Shown one piece after another: positions 23,641-64,000 of a stretch of DNA of 64,000 nt (within the stretch, counting starts at the first letter, position 1; each line of letters begins with the position of its first letter). The position numbers and the translations under genes are program-made. Under the pieces are notes generated by a model. It saw nothing but the letters and a program-made list of their open reading frames with translations. It made no database searches and had not been told where the DNA came from. The DNA lies in NCBI RefSeq assembly GCF_003597395.2, contig NC_133770.1, positions 35,064,777 to 35,128,776 of the forward strand, written 5' to 3'. This DNA is from Chelonoidis abingdonii. Its lineage: Eukaryota > Chordata > Testudines > Testudinidae.

Positions 23641-23939
23641 GGAGAAAATTTGCACTTGTGAGTCTGACTGTTAATTAATAAAGTACTTGTTCAGCTGCAA
23701 ATCAAGCCCTCTAATGTTGTCTCAGTACAGGGCCAGCCAGAGGAAAAATGGCACCCTGGGCAAACTTCTGTTTGGCGCCCTTTCTTTGGAGGTGGAGCAG
23801 TGCTGGAGTGGGTTGGGGGTGGAGCTGGGCTGGAGGAGCTTGGGGCTCTGAGGTCAGGACATGGTGATGATGGTGGCTCATAACCAAGTGCCTGGCTGGG
23901 CTCACAGCGGGTGATGGGGCTCAGGGCTGACAACCCTGT

Positions 23940-24540
23940 GTGTGGCAGGGCTGGGGGTTAACAACCTTGTGCCTGGCAGAGCTCCTGGCTGATAACCCCC
24001 AGCATGTCCTGGCTCTGCTTGACAACCCCAGTACAGGGGTCAGGGCTCACAGTATCCTGGATGCCCTAGCTCAGGGCTCACAGCCCCTCTCCTGGTTGGG
24101 GTGGGGACTCATAACCCTGCCTGGCAGTTGGAGTCGGGGATCACAGCCCTGCGCCTGCCCAGAGCTCGCAGCCCCATTCCTGGCCAGAGTTAGGGTCTGG
24201 GCTCGCAGCCCCATCGGGGGTCAGAGTCGGTGTTCTCAGCCCCATGTGGGGGTCGGAGTCAGGGCTCATGCCCCATGCCTGGCCGGAGCTCACAGCCCCG
24301 TTCCTGGCCAGGGTTGGGGTCGGGACTTGCAGCCATGCATCCTTGTTGGGGTCGGGGATCACAGCCCCGCGCCTGCCTGGAGCTTGCAGCCCCACTTCTG
24401 GCCAGAGTTGGGATCTGGGCTCACAGCCCCATTGGGGGTTGTAGTTGGGGCTCGCTGCTCCGCACCTGGCTGGAGCTCAAAGCCTCACTCCTGGCCAGGG
24501 TTGGGGTCGGGGCTTGCAACCACGCGTCCTGTTGGGGCTC
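23940..24540 (+). repeat. Degenerate GC-rich tandem repeats, higher-order unit about 95 bp
   Basis: Units share CAGCCCC(A/G)TTCCTGGCCAG and GAGTT(A/G)GG(G/A)TC. Similar joints recur near 24283, 24376 and 24470, about three times the 32-bp unit of the adjacent array. This looks like the older, diverged flank of the minisatellite. Confidence 0.6.
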
Positions 24541-25095
24541 ACAGCCCGGCGCAGGGGTCGGGGTCAGGGCTCACAGCCCAGCACAGGGGTCGGGGACTGG
24601 GCTCACAGCCCAACGCAGGGGTCAGGGTCGGGGCTCACAGCCCAGTGCAGGGGTCGGGGTCCGGGCTCACAGCCCAACGCAGGGGTCAGGGTCGGGGCTC
24701 GTAGCCCAGTGCAGGGGTCAGGGTCGGGGCTCACAGCCCAGCGCAGGGGTCGGAGTCAGGGCTCATAGCCCAGCGCAGGGGTTGGGGTCAGGGCTCACAG
24801 CCCAGCGCAGGGGTCTGGGTCGGGGCTCATAGCCCAGTGCAGGGGTTGGGGCCAGGGCTCACAGCCCAGCGCAGGGGTCTGGGTTGGGGCTCACAGCCCA
24901 GCGCAGGGGTCGGGGTCGGGGCTTACACCTGCGTGCCAGAGTCAGGGCTCACAGCTCGGCACAGGGGTCAGAGTTGGGGCTCACAGCCCAGCGCAGGGGT
25001 CGTGGTTGGGGCTCACAGCTGCGTGCTGGGGTCAGGGCTCACAGCCTGGCGCAGGGGTCAGTGTCGGGGCTCACAGCTGAGCACCAAGGTTGGGA
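24540..25095 (+). repeat. 32-bp minisatellite
   Basis: Consensus halves are CTCACAGCCCAGCGCAGGGG and TCGGGGTCGGGG, repeated about 17 times with point changes. The unit is 32 bp, not a multiple of three, and contains no stop in any + frame. All three + frames therefore stay open and cycle through the same 32-residue peptide repeat, giving three overlapping ORFs of 107-254 codons that are not genes. Confidence 0.9.
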
Positions 25096-25154
25096 CTCGC
25101 AACTCCCCACATAACTGGCTTGCGACCCCCAGTTTGAGAACCAATAGTTTAAAT

Positions 25155-25980
25155 GATTCTGAGTGTAGCGCTTTGTTACAAGTGGTCAGTGGGAAGATTG
25201 AAAAAATTGGGTGTGCTTAGTCTGGAAAAGAGAAGACTGAGAGGGGACTTGATAACAGTTTTCAAGTACATATAAGGTTGTTACAAGGAGGAGGGAGAAA
25301 AATTGTTCTTAACCGCTGAGGATAGGACAAGAAGCAATGGACTTAAATTGCAGCAAGGGAGGTTTAGGTTGAACATTAGGAAAAACTTCCTAACTGTCAG
25401 GGTGGTTAAGCACTGGAATAAATTGTCCAGGAAGGTTGTGGGATCTCTGTCATTGGAGATGTTTAAGGGCAGGTTAGACAAACACCTGTCAGAGATGGTC
25501 TAGATCAGGGGTAGGCAACCTATGCCGAAGGCGGCACAGGAGCTGATTTTCAGTGGCACTCACACTGCCCGGGTCCTGGCCACCGGTCCAGGGGGCTCTG
25601 CATTTTAATTTAATTTTAAATGAAGCTTCTTAAACATTTTAAAAACCTTATTTACTTTACATACAAGAATAGTTTAGTTATATATTATAGAGTTATAGAA
25701 AGAGACCTTCTTGTTGTCAATAGCTATCAGTGTGGTGCACTGCTCTTGTTCAATGATGTTAACAGTCGGCTGCGTGCGTATCTTACCACACTTCTAAAAA
25801 TGTTAAAAGGTATTACTGGCACGTGAAACCTTAAATCAGAGTGAATAAATGAAGACTCGGCACACCACTTCTGAAAGGCTGCCGATCCCGGTCTAGATAA
25901 TACTTAGTCCTGCCATGAGTGCAGGGGACTGGACTAGATGACCTCTCAAGGTCCCTTCCGGTCCTATGATTCCATGAAAT
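25155..25980 (+). mobile_element. CR1 LINE 3' end, interrupted by a MITE
   Basis: The left part holds GGGAGGTTTAGGTTGAACATT and AAGCACTGGAATAAATTG. The right part ends with GACTGGACTAGATGACCTCT and GTCCTATGATTCCATG, the CR1 3' tail. The MITE 25506-25890 splits it. The hAT element at 21563 inserted at or beside its left edge. Confidence 0.85.
25506..25890. mobile_element. hAT-type MITE nested in CR1 (385 bp)
   Basis: Exact 8-bp target duplications GTCTAGAT lie at 25498-25505 and 25891-25898. Ends: CAGGGGTAGGCAACC at the left and GCTGCCGATCCCG at the right. Confidence 0.9.
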
Positions 25981-25989
25981 TGATGACAG

Positions 25990-27025
25990 CGGTTCTTAAA
26001 TAATACTTTAAGTATTATAGAAGTAAAATACAATAAAAACACAAACATTCCAAGCATACACACGTTAAATACTGTGCCAAACTATACGATACTAAAAATT
26101 GTATCAAAAACTGGCAAATTTACTCAGTACTGGGTTTACAATGGCGCCATGGCACCGGGCCCACACTCAGAAGGGGCTCCAATGCCTGGACCATTGATCT
26201 GCCCCCATCCCATCTGTCACCCCACCCAAGGCCCCTCCTGCTGCTTGCTCCTCTCCACCCCTTCCCCGCCTCACCCCCTGCTCGCTTCTTTTTGCCCTCT
26301 TGCCCCCATCGAGTGGTGTGTGGGGTCTTGGGGGGAAGAGGCAGAGTGGGGGGCAGAGCCTCAAGGTGGAGCGTGGATGAGGCCTCAGGAGGGAAGAGGC
26401 CGAGCTGGAGCGGAGCCTCGATGGAGAGTGCAGGTGGAGTAGAGGGCGGGACTATGGTCCAGGTGCCAGAGCCCACAAAAGGTTAATCCCATCCTGAGCT
26501 TATTTTATAAATCCATTGGTATCCCTAAAAAATCTCTGTTGCTGCTTTGTAAATCTTTAATCACTGTTGCTGTTCAGTGAGCTTTGCTCCACTCCGGTTT
26601 TCTTCTCTCTCTCTGCAGCTGCTTTTCTGATTTCTTTCCAGCAGCTTTCTCTTTGCTGGCTTCCAGTTCCCATCTTCTCCTGATTGAATCTCTCTCCAGT
26701 GCAGCTCTTCTTGTGCAAATTTGCCTGCTGTTAGCTGGCCTTTTATGTGGCACTCTAATGTTCTCCTAATATACCTTTCTAAGAAATGTACATGCCCCGT
26801 ATCAACTATTACTTCAGAGTTCTGATTGACAGCTCTGACCTTTAAAACAAGTTGTGACCTGTATGAATGGGGTCTGACCAGCTAGCTACTCAGTTAACTA
26901 ACCTCTCTGTCACCCTGTACTGCACATGCTCAGTAGCCACTAATCTTGCACATGCTAACCTAAGTTCCCTGTAGATTTAGATGTTGGCCCAACTTTCGTA
27001 GAGTTCAAAAGGATGTTTGGATGTA
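25990..27025. other. Mostly unrecognised; GC-rich MITE-like block at about 26138-26470
   Basis: The GC-rich block begins CAATGGCGCCATGGCACC and ends near GGTGCCAGAGCCC, resembling inverted ends of a MITE. It gives spurious ORFs on both strands (26074-26486). The rest is AT-rich with no feature I can name. Confidence 0.4.
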
Positions 27026-27029
27026 GGGG

Positions 27030-27895
27030 TTTTATAGAGTCATAGATTCTAAGGTCACAAAGGATCATTGTGGTCATCTAGTTTGATCTCTGATATAACA
27101 CAGGCCATAGGCCTTCCCTGAATTAATTCCTCCTTCCATCTAATAGAACTAGACTAGAGCAGATCTTTCAGAAAAACATCCAATCTTGATTTGAAAATTT
27201 CCAGTGATGGAGAATCCACCACAGCCTTTGGTAAATTGTTCTAATGGTTAATTAGCCTCACTGTTAAAAATGTGCCTTATTTTTAGTCTGAATTTGTCTA
27301 GCTTCAACTTTCAGCCATTGGATTTTGTTGTACCTTTGTCTGCTAGACTGAAGAGCCTTCTATGATCAAATTTCTGTTCTCCAGCGTAGGTACTTACTAG
27401 ACTTTGATCAAATCACCCCGTAACCTGCTCTTTGATAAGCTAAATAGATTGAGGTCCTGGAGTCTCTCTCTATGTAAGGTATATTGTTTAATCCTTTAAT
27501 CATTCTTGTGGCTCTTCTCTGAACCCTCTGCAATTTTTCTACAGTAAACAGTGGACACAAGAACTGGAGATGATATTCCAGTAATGGTAGCACCAGTGAC
27601 ATATCCAGAGATAATATAACCTCCCTACTTCTATTCAGTATTTCCCTATATATACATTGAAGGTTGCATTTGCACTTTTAACCACTGCATTGCTCTCTAA
27701 GCTCATGTTCAGCTGATTAACTATCTTGACTCTTCAGATTGTTCTATATCAGTGAACTGTCCTTTTAATTATTTACTACTCCCTCAATTTTTGTATCATC
27801 TGCAAACTTTATTAGTAATAATTGTATGTTTTCATCCATGTCGCTGATACAAATGTTAAATAGTGAAAGGCCAAGAACTGATACATAGGGTCAGT
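27030..27895 (-). mobile_element. CR1 LINE 3' half, diverged
   Basis: Its left edge reads AGAGTCATAGATTCTAAGG, the reversed CR1 3' tail. On the minus strand 27408-27602 encodes LPLLEYHLQFLCPLF, LQRVQRRATRMIKGLNN and IYLAYQRAGY, matching the CR1 ORF2 C-terminus. It ends about 70 bp before exon A of ODAD2. Confidence 0.8.
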
Positions 27896-27964
27896 TTCAG
27901 TATGTTAATTTAATAATAAGGTTGTGTTTTACCTGTAGCTATAATAATTTTTACATTGTTTTAG

Positions 27965-58557
<30,593 letters not shown>

Positions 58558-58595
58558 GTGAGAATATATTTACTAAAATATAATTGTTTATAGAT

Positions 58596-59013
58596 AAGGC
58601 TAAGATTTAGTGACTGCCCCCAACACCTGATGCTCTGAGGCCCCGGAGACTGCTGCTTGGGCCCTCCCCAGGGCCAGCCACCCTGGGACCACTGCTTGGG
58701 TGCTCCCTGAGGCCAGCCGCCCAAGCAGCAGCTGGAGTGGCTGGCCGCAAGGCATCCCCCAGGACTGCTGCTTGGGTGCTCCCCACAGCAGCCTCTGGGA
58801 CTGCTGCTTGGATGCTCCCTGCGGCCAGCTGTCTTGGGCCACCCAAGCAGTGACCTGTGCAGCTGACTGTGGGGAGCTCCAGCCACTGACCCCAGGGCCA
58901 GCTGCTCTGGCAGCCCTGGGATCAGCTGCACCAGCCACTGCAGCTGCAAAAGTCACAGGGGTTGCAGAAAATCACAAGAATCCATGATCTCTGTGACAGA
59001 ATCACAGCCTTAT
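58596..59013. mobile_element. MITE 38 bp downstream of exon G (418 bp)
   Basis: Exact 8-bp flanks TTATAGAT lie at 58588-58595 and 59014-59021. The ends are inverted: AAGGCTAAGATTT at the left and AATCACAGCCTTA at the right. The interior contains a GC-rich block with repeated CTGCTTGGGTGCTCCC motifs, which yields overlapping spurious ORFs on the minus strand (58509-58956). Confidence 0.85.
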
Positions 59014-59024
59014 TTATAGATCAT

Positions 59025-61565
59025 AATCACATTTTTCTCATGATTTTCAATAATTCATGTTTACAATCTTGCTAATTAGTCACCTTTTACTTGTATTCTT
59101 TTAACTGCTTTAAATAATTTAATGTATTTATTTGAATATTTAAAACACAACTACAGAAACCCATCTACTGCTCATAGCAACCTGGTTGTCCTTAATTGTA
59201 CTTTCTCTGTTTGTAAAATGTCATCTTTATAATAATGTAATCAGAACGCTGCACACTGTTCCCAGTAAAGAGTCCTGAAAGGTGCTAGCTGAACAATAAT
59301 GAAAATAAAAGTGTTCTATTAACAGGCTGTGAACAGCACAGCTAGTGGCTCTCCTCTACCCTACATACCTCAACCATGTTCTCAGGGGAGCATCTTTTGG
59401 CTTGAGAGCGTATTTCAGTCTCCATGCCAATGAAATCCTTAGATTCTCTGCTCAGACTGCCAACAAAAAGTGCCCGTTGTGAATGGTAGTTCTTGTGCAG
59501 GAGTCAGCTGTGCACAAAGAACTGAACTATTAATTTATTTCATATAGATTGCCAAACAGAGATAAAAAGGTGACTATTTTCCTTTACTGGTCTAGAATAG
59601 ATTAGACCCCATGATCCATGGCACAGTAGATATGAAAGGTTTTGTTTCTCTTAAGCATATCCCTAAAATATCTAGTAGTCTTGCATCACAAACTCTTGTA
59701 TAGGGCTGGAATGATTTCTTCCAATTTCTAACGAATGACCCCATTAACACAAGTTTTGATTTTCCTTTATACTCTGTCACTGATATAAATCATTCTGCAC
59801 AACGTTTAAAGACCTGTGAGGTGCTGGAGCCCCTTGGAAGTACTGAATCAGTGATACTCAGGACTGAGGCTCACGAGCTGCAAGTGGCTCTTCACTGTGT
59901 CTCCTGCAGCTCTTTGTAGCACGATATTAAAACACTGTGTGATTTAATTATTAACCAGTCTAAGTTATTAGCCAATCTGGATGCTTTTACTAAGTTATTA
60001 ACCAACTGTAGTTGATAAAATAATAATACCTGGTCAGTCATTATGTTGTGATAACTATATATACTGTATATAGTAAATGAAACAATGAATTCACACTATT
60101 TTGGCTATTTTGGGTAATGATGATCACTAATTTGGCTCCTGAACTACTGATGTCTGAGTATCACTGTACCAAATGCTCTCAACTCTCACTGAAGTCAACA
60201 TTGCCTGTGAAGAACTAAGCAACTTAGAGGATCAACAATTTCTGTGTATCTACCTTTCTTTTTAATGCTTTATAAACATCCTGAAACAGTTGAAGGGACA
60301 TTTCCTCATGAGTTTGATTCATAGATTCAGCATCTTACACTTTTCCACACTGATTTCTATAGACCACTTACCTCCCCCTTTCCCAAACTAACCAAGTCAT
60401 TCTGAATTGTATTTCCCTTTCGTTTTTATTGACATGCTCTCCTCTAAGGTTTATATTAACAAGTGATATGTCACATGTATTTCCCTTCTTTCAAGAAAGG
60501 GATGCACCTGCCTGTATCTTGGACTGTTATTACCTATACATTTTGCCTGTATTTGACAGCTAAGACTTTTCATTATACAATTGAGTAGGTCCACCATCAC
60601 CTGTGCTTAGGGACTATACTGGGTATTAGCTCACCTGGCTCTGAGAGTTGTATTGCCAGAAACCCCCACCCCACCCTTGAAATTCCTTTCAAAGGTGTTT
60701 TTACTGGAGTATAGAGAGCAATGGAACAGATATTGTAGACTTAGGCTGCATTAACTTTCTGTTGGTTTTTTCACTGGTTTTGTGAAGAATGGGAAGCTAT
60801 GTACATCATCATGCCAGCCCCTCCTCCAACCTCTCTCTGTCTAACTTAAGATCTCTGATCCTGCAAAAAGATCTCTGTGTGTGGCCTGGGAAATGGGGGC
60901 ACAGTGACATAGAGGCAGTTACCATCCTTTCCCCCAGGCACTGAATGGGAGAAGATCCACATAAAGGAACAATTATAGCAGCATAAATGGGACTGCTTGC
61001 ATGTAATCAGAATTATTTATTTAGTTACAGATAATATTTACCTAGTCACATGATCTACCAAGAAATGCCATGCACTTGATTCTTCTCTATATATTGTGAG
61101 ATAAAATGGTGTCTGTGTCTTTAAAACAAGCTTAGGTACTGTGGCTTCCCCAACCCTATCTAGTTATGAGTAAGCTATGTGTTGTGTAGCTATGGGCCTA
61201 GGATTTGGGTTTAACTTCTTTTTGCTTCATTTTGGATGAGCTGCAGTGGTTCTTGTATGCAGTGTGCAGGTTATGGAGGGTGAAGCAAAAGGGAATGCCT
61301 ATTGTAACCTATATTTTGAATATATGGATTTTTATAATTGTGCCATACAGCTGAGCAGCCATTTTCCTGCAAAAACATGTAATGTTCATAGAATTTAAAC
61401 ATTATGTTCTATAACATTCATATTTATGTTTTGTGCTGAACACATGAGTTGAGTGTTCAGTGTACCACTGCAGTTCTTTCTATACTGAAATGAAATAAAT
61501 TTCCATAACTTTTACAGAAACCAATTAAAAATACACTAGTTTAGATGTTGTAAGAGAGTTACTGT
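59025..61565. other. No firmly recognised feature
   Basis: AT-rich intron 7 sequence. A faint CR1-like stretch (AACCAAGTCATTCTGAATTG) lies near 60390. I searched for the next ODAD2 exon here and did not see it. Confidence 0.45.
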
Positions 61566-61569
61566 GCTG

Positions 61570-61830
61570 GATCTATCTATCATCACACTGAAATGGCCTC
61601 TATTACCATAGTATCTAAGCACCTAACAATCTTTAATGTATTTATCCTCACAACTCCCCTGTGAGATAGGAAAATGCTGTTATCTCCATTTTACAGATGG
61701 GTAGCTAAACTGCAGAGAAACTAAGTAAACTTGCCCCAGATCACACAGGAAGTCTATGGCACAGCAGGGAATTGAACCCAGGTGCCCTGAGTCCTAGGCT
61801 AGAAGAGACCACACGTACACCATAGTGCCT
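61570..61830. mobile_element. MIR/CORE-SINE-like copy
   Basis: The ordered blocks CTCACAACTCCCCTGTGAGA, TCCATTTTACAGATGGGTAG, CCCCAGATCACACAGGAAG, and GGGAATTGAACCCAGGTGCC are the diagnostic core of MIR-type SINEs. Confidence 0.8.
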
Positions 61831-61834
61831 GACT

Positions 61835-64000
61835 TGGGTCACTACGCTGTAGAAAAGATGTTGAATTAAAGTTAAAACTGCAGTTTGTTAATACCAATAC
61901 AATGATTTGGTTACTGTAATATTGTGTGTGATAGATTTAAGACATTTTTTAAATGAAGAGGTAGGTCGTACTGGCCAATGCATAAACCATTCCACCTCTG
62001 GAAGCTACAAATGATAGTTTGCTGGTCTGAAGTTAATCACTGTTTTTATACATCACTAAACCACTACACATGGTGGATACCAGAGTGGCCTAAGAATGAC
62101 TTGTGAGCAAGCAGTTGCGAGTTGGCATCAATGTGATTGAGGTAGTGGAGCTCTGTGGGAAAATTTGCACAACTGCCAGTGCTACTAGTCACCCACTTTC
62201 ATGAGCATTAAATTAATTTTCAAAGTTTATACATAAACTATAAATATATGAATACATGCCTCTTTTACAAAGCAAGAATAGAGGAGTTGTGTAGGTCATT
62301 AATTCAAAAGAATGATCTTAATGGAAACAGATTTAGATTAATCAGTTTCTTAATTCAAAACGTAAAAACCGCTACTATAGTAATGTTGGTAATGACAGAA
62401 TATCAGTGTACTGTCCAAGAAATGCAAATCATTATGAAAAAGTGAAAAGAAAAGTATACTCAACTCTGTTGATATTGGAATGTTAAATTAGGTGTTATGA
62501 ATCATGCTACCTCAAAAATCTTTTATACCTTTGTTCCAAAGCACAGCAATCCAAACAGAAAAATGTAGCAAAACTCTACAAAGGTTTTATAATGCTATTG
62601 TGAAATTTGCCTGTGAGGTAGCAGACAAAGATTCTTCACACCACTGAAAGTGACACTGTCAATATGATGATTTTAACTGATGCATTAAAAACAAAATCAG
62701 TTTCCTGGTACAGCAACCTTTAAATAGTAAATCCTGACATTTAAAAAATTGTTGTAAGGGTGTTCTGCTCCTCTCTTTATGTTTAGAGAAATCTTTTGGG
62801 TAGTCCTGAGAGCAGAACACTGAACATGCTCAGGCTCACCCATCCTCTCCCCTACCTGTTCTCTCTGGGCACACAGCTGCTTGCTGTCTGTTCATAATTA
62901 ATTTCAATTTCAGCTCTGCTGCTGACGTTACTGGTACACATCCCTTTAAAGGGATTGGGGAAGGATGAGCCCCATGAACAATACACTGAAACAGACTATA
63001 CCTTAAAGTGCAGTCAAGTTAGTAAAGCAGTAAAACTGGGAAAAAAGGGAAAGATTTCCCCCACCCCCGCGCCCAATCTCTTAGTGGTTACTTGTAACAA
63101 TGTAGTTCAACATTTTCAGATGGAAGTGTGATTTTCAAGTTGATGGCTGTCCTTGAAGCCCTACATTAAAGCTTCATGGGGAAGCTGCAGGCTGAGCAGC
63201 CATGCAGACTGTGTATCCCCTGCCTTCCATGAAAGAGGATCTCTATATTGGCTCCACATAGGTCAGCACAGAAGGCTAGGGTGAAATGGATGGGTGGGGC
63301 CATGAAATTGGCATTTATGCAGATCCAGTGGCTTCCACACTTGCAGCCCATATCTAGAGTAGGGCCACTGGTGGAGCATGTGCTACTTTCTTCTTCAGGC
63401 CACATGATTACTCAGGCTTTATGCAGGAGAGGGGCATTTCACCTGTTACAGAGTCATTTAACATTTCCATATGTGTAAACCTACAGTGAACCTTGTAACA
63501 AAGAAAGTTTGTTGAGTTTGTAAAGCTTTCTGATGTTTATAAAATAAAAATATTGCCAGTTACTGTTTTAAATTAGTGATGATAGTTGGTTTCCACATTT
63601 CAGTAATAAAAAATGTTAGAATATCAATTTCAGTAGTTCCCAAACTTTTCTGAATACTGTACATAAAGTTATGCTTTTTGTTCTATATGGCTTTTTTGAA
63701 AAAATATATAATGTCACTTTATAAATATTTGTGTCTGCACCATGTTTTGGTTAAACCCATGATGTGAACATTCCTTATATAAGCACATACAATACTTTCC
63801 AATTTTCTTGTTTTCTTTGATATGCTTCTTATATTTGCATTCCATTTTCCTATTTTTTTCATGTAAACATTATACTTTTTTACACATCAGTTGGGACCCT
63901 ACTTTTTTATACTCTGCTAATTGTAAGGAATTTGATCTTATTTTGCGTAATTTTAAAGCCATGCAACTGAGAGCTAGAATTTCCTAATACTAAATTCTTA
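61835..64000. other. No recognised feature; intron 7 continues
   Basis: AT-rich sequence. ORFs at 62248-62445 and 63166-63478 show no domain. No splice-bounded ODAD2 exon was seen up to the right edge. Confidence 0.5.

Larger units (their letters stand above)
21563..25146 (-). mobile_element. hAT transposon with defined ends, decayed transposase and an internal minisatellite (3,584 bp)
   Basis: Exact 8-bp target duplications GTTTAAAT lie at 21555-21562 and 25147-25154. The left end reads CAGTGGTTCTCAAACTTTTT and the right end AGTTTGAGAACCAATA, inverted with terminal mutations. The transposase reads on the minus strand (about 23640 down to 21841). A block at about 23725-23930 looks like a further insertion (GGCGCCCTTTC). 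A long GC-rich tandem array fills 23940-25100. The sequence that received it is a CR1 3' end (from 25155). Confidence 0.9.

Noticed and set aside
24540..25095. Possible CRISPR array (regular ~32-bp repeats)
   Set aside because: The units are directly tandem with no unique spacers, in vertebrate DNA inside a transposon.
23940..25220. Overlapping ORFs of 107-254 codons rich in Gly, Ser, Gln and Arg
   Set aside because: They are translations of a 32-bp minisatellite and its diverged flank, open in all three frames.
58558..64000. Next ODAD2 exon
   Set aside because: I looked for a GG-x-E-LIVNLL-like ARM unit with splice sites and found none; it probably lies beyond the right edge.

Overview
This is vertebrate nuclear DNA: AT-rich, intron-dominated and dense in decayed transposable elements. 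The repeat set fits a reptile best, most likely a turtle: CR1 LINEs in both orientations, DIRS-type tyrosine-recombinase retrotransposons with a YLDDW reverse transcriptase, Penelope-like and Harbinger remnants, many hAT-type MITEs with 8-bp target duplications, and LTRs with 5-bp target duplications. The species call is inference; a crocodilian is less likely but not excluded.

The only protein-coding gene I can support is ODAD2 (ARMC4), the armadillo-repeat subunit of the outer dynein arm docking complex of motile cilia. Seven consecutive exons lie on the + strand at 27965-28111, 28340-28549, 28719-28955, 32493-32603, 34817-34971, 42121-42363 and 58443-58557. All have AG acceptors and GT donors, and they join in one open frame of 406 codons. 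The first intron seen extends beyond the left edge (at least 27.9 kb) and the last runs off the right edge. Everything else reads as intronic repeats or unrecognised sequence.

Layout. 1-4888: broken DIRS element with a foreign insert. 4261-8780: two adjacent 2.2-kb near-copies that differ mainly by one-base indels, most likely an assembly artefact. 8646-9563, 12798-13155 and 17277-18400: copies of one solo-LTR family, each with a readable 5-bp target duplication; the middle one sits inside a second LTR (12631-13907). 15930-16690: L2-like LINE remnant. 19699-20110: GC-rich MITE. 20584-21505: probable reverse LTR. 21563-25146: complete-ended hAT transposon with a decayed transposase and a large 32-bp minisatellite. 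25155-25980: CR1 with a nested MITE. 27030-27895: CR1 just before the first exon. 28977-33545: exons and GC-rich MITEs. 35942-40205: DIRS, Harbinger, Penelope-like and mini-DIRS pieces end to end. 40220-41965: two CR1 3' ends. 44935-47065: rearranged CR1 with an inverted segment. 49690-59013: scattered MITEs, SINE-like and CR1 fragments, including a MITE 38 bp after the last exon. 61570-61830: MIR/CORE-SINE-like copy.

I found no CRISPR array, operon, functional tRNA or rRNA gene, or intact transposon gene. The most informative observations are the probable false duplication, the hAT/minisatellite composite, the hammerhead-like cores in the Penelope-type repeats, and the inverted CR1 junction. 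I did not find a convincing new biological system.
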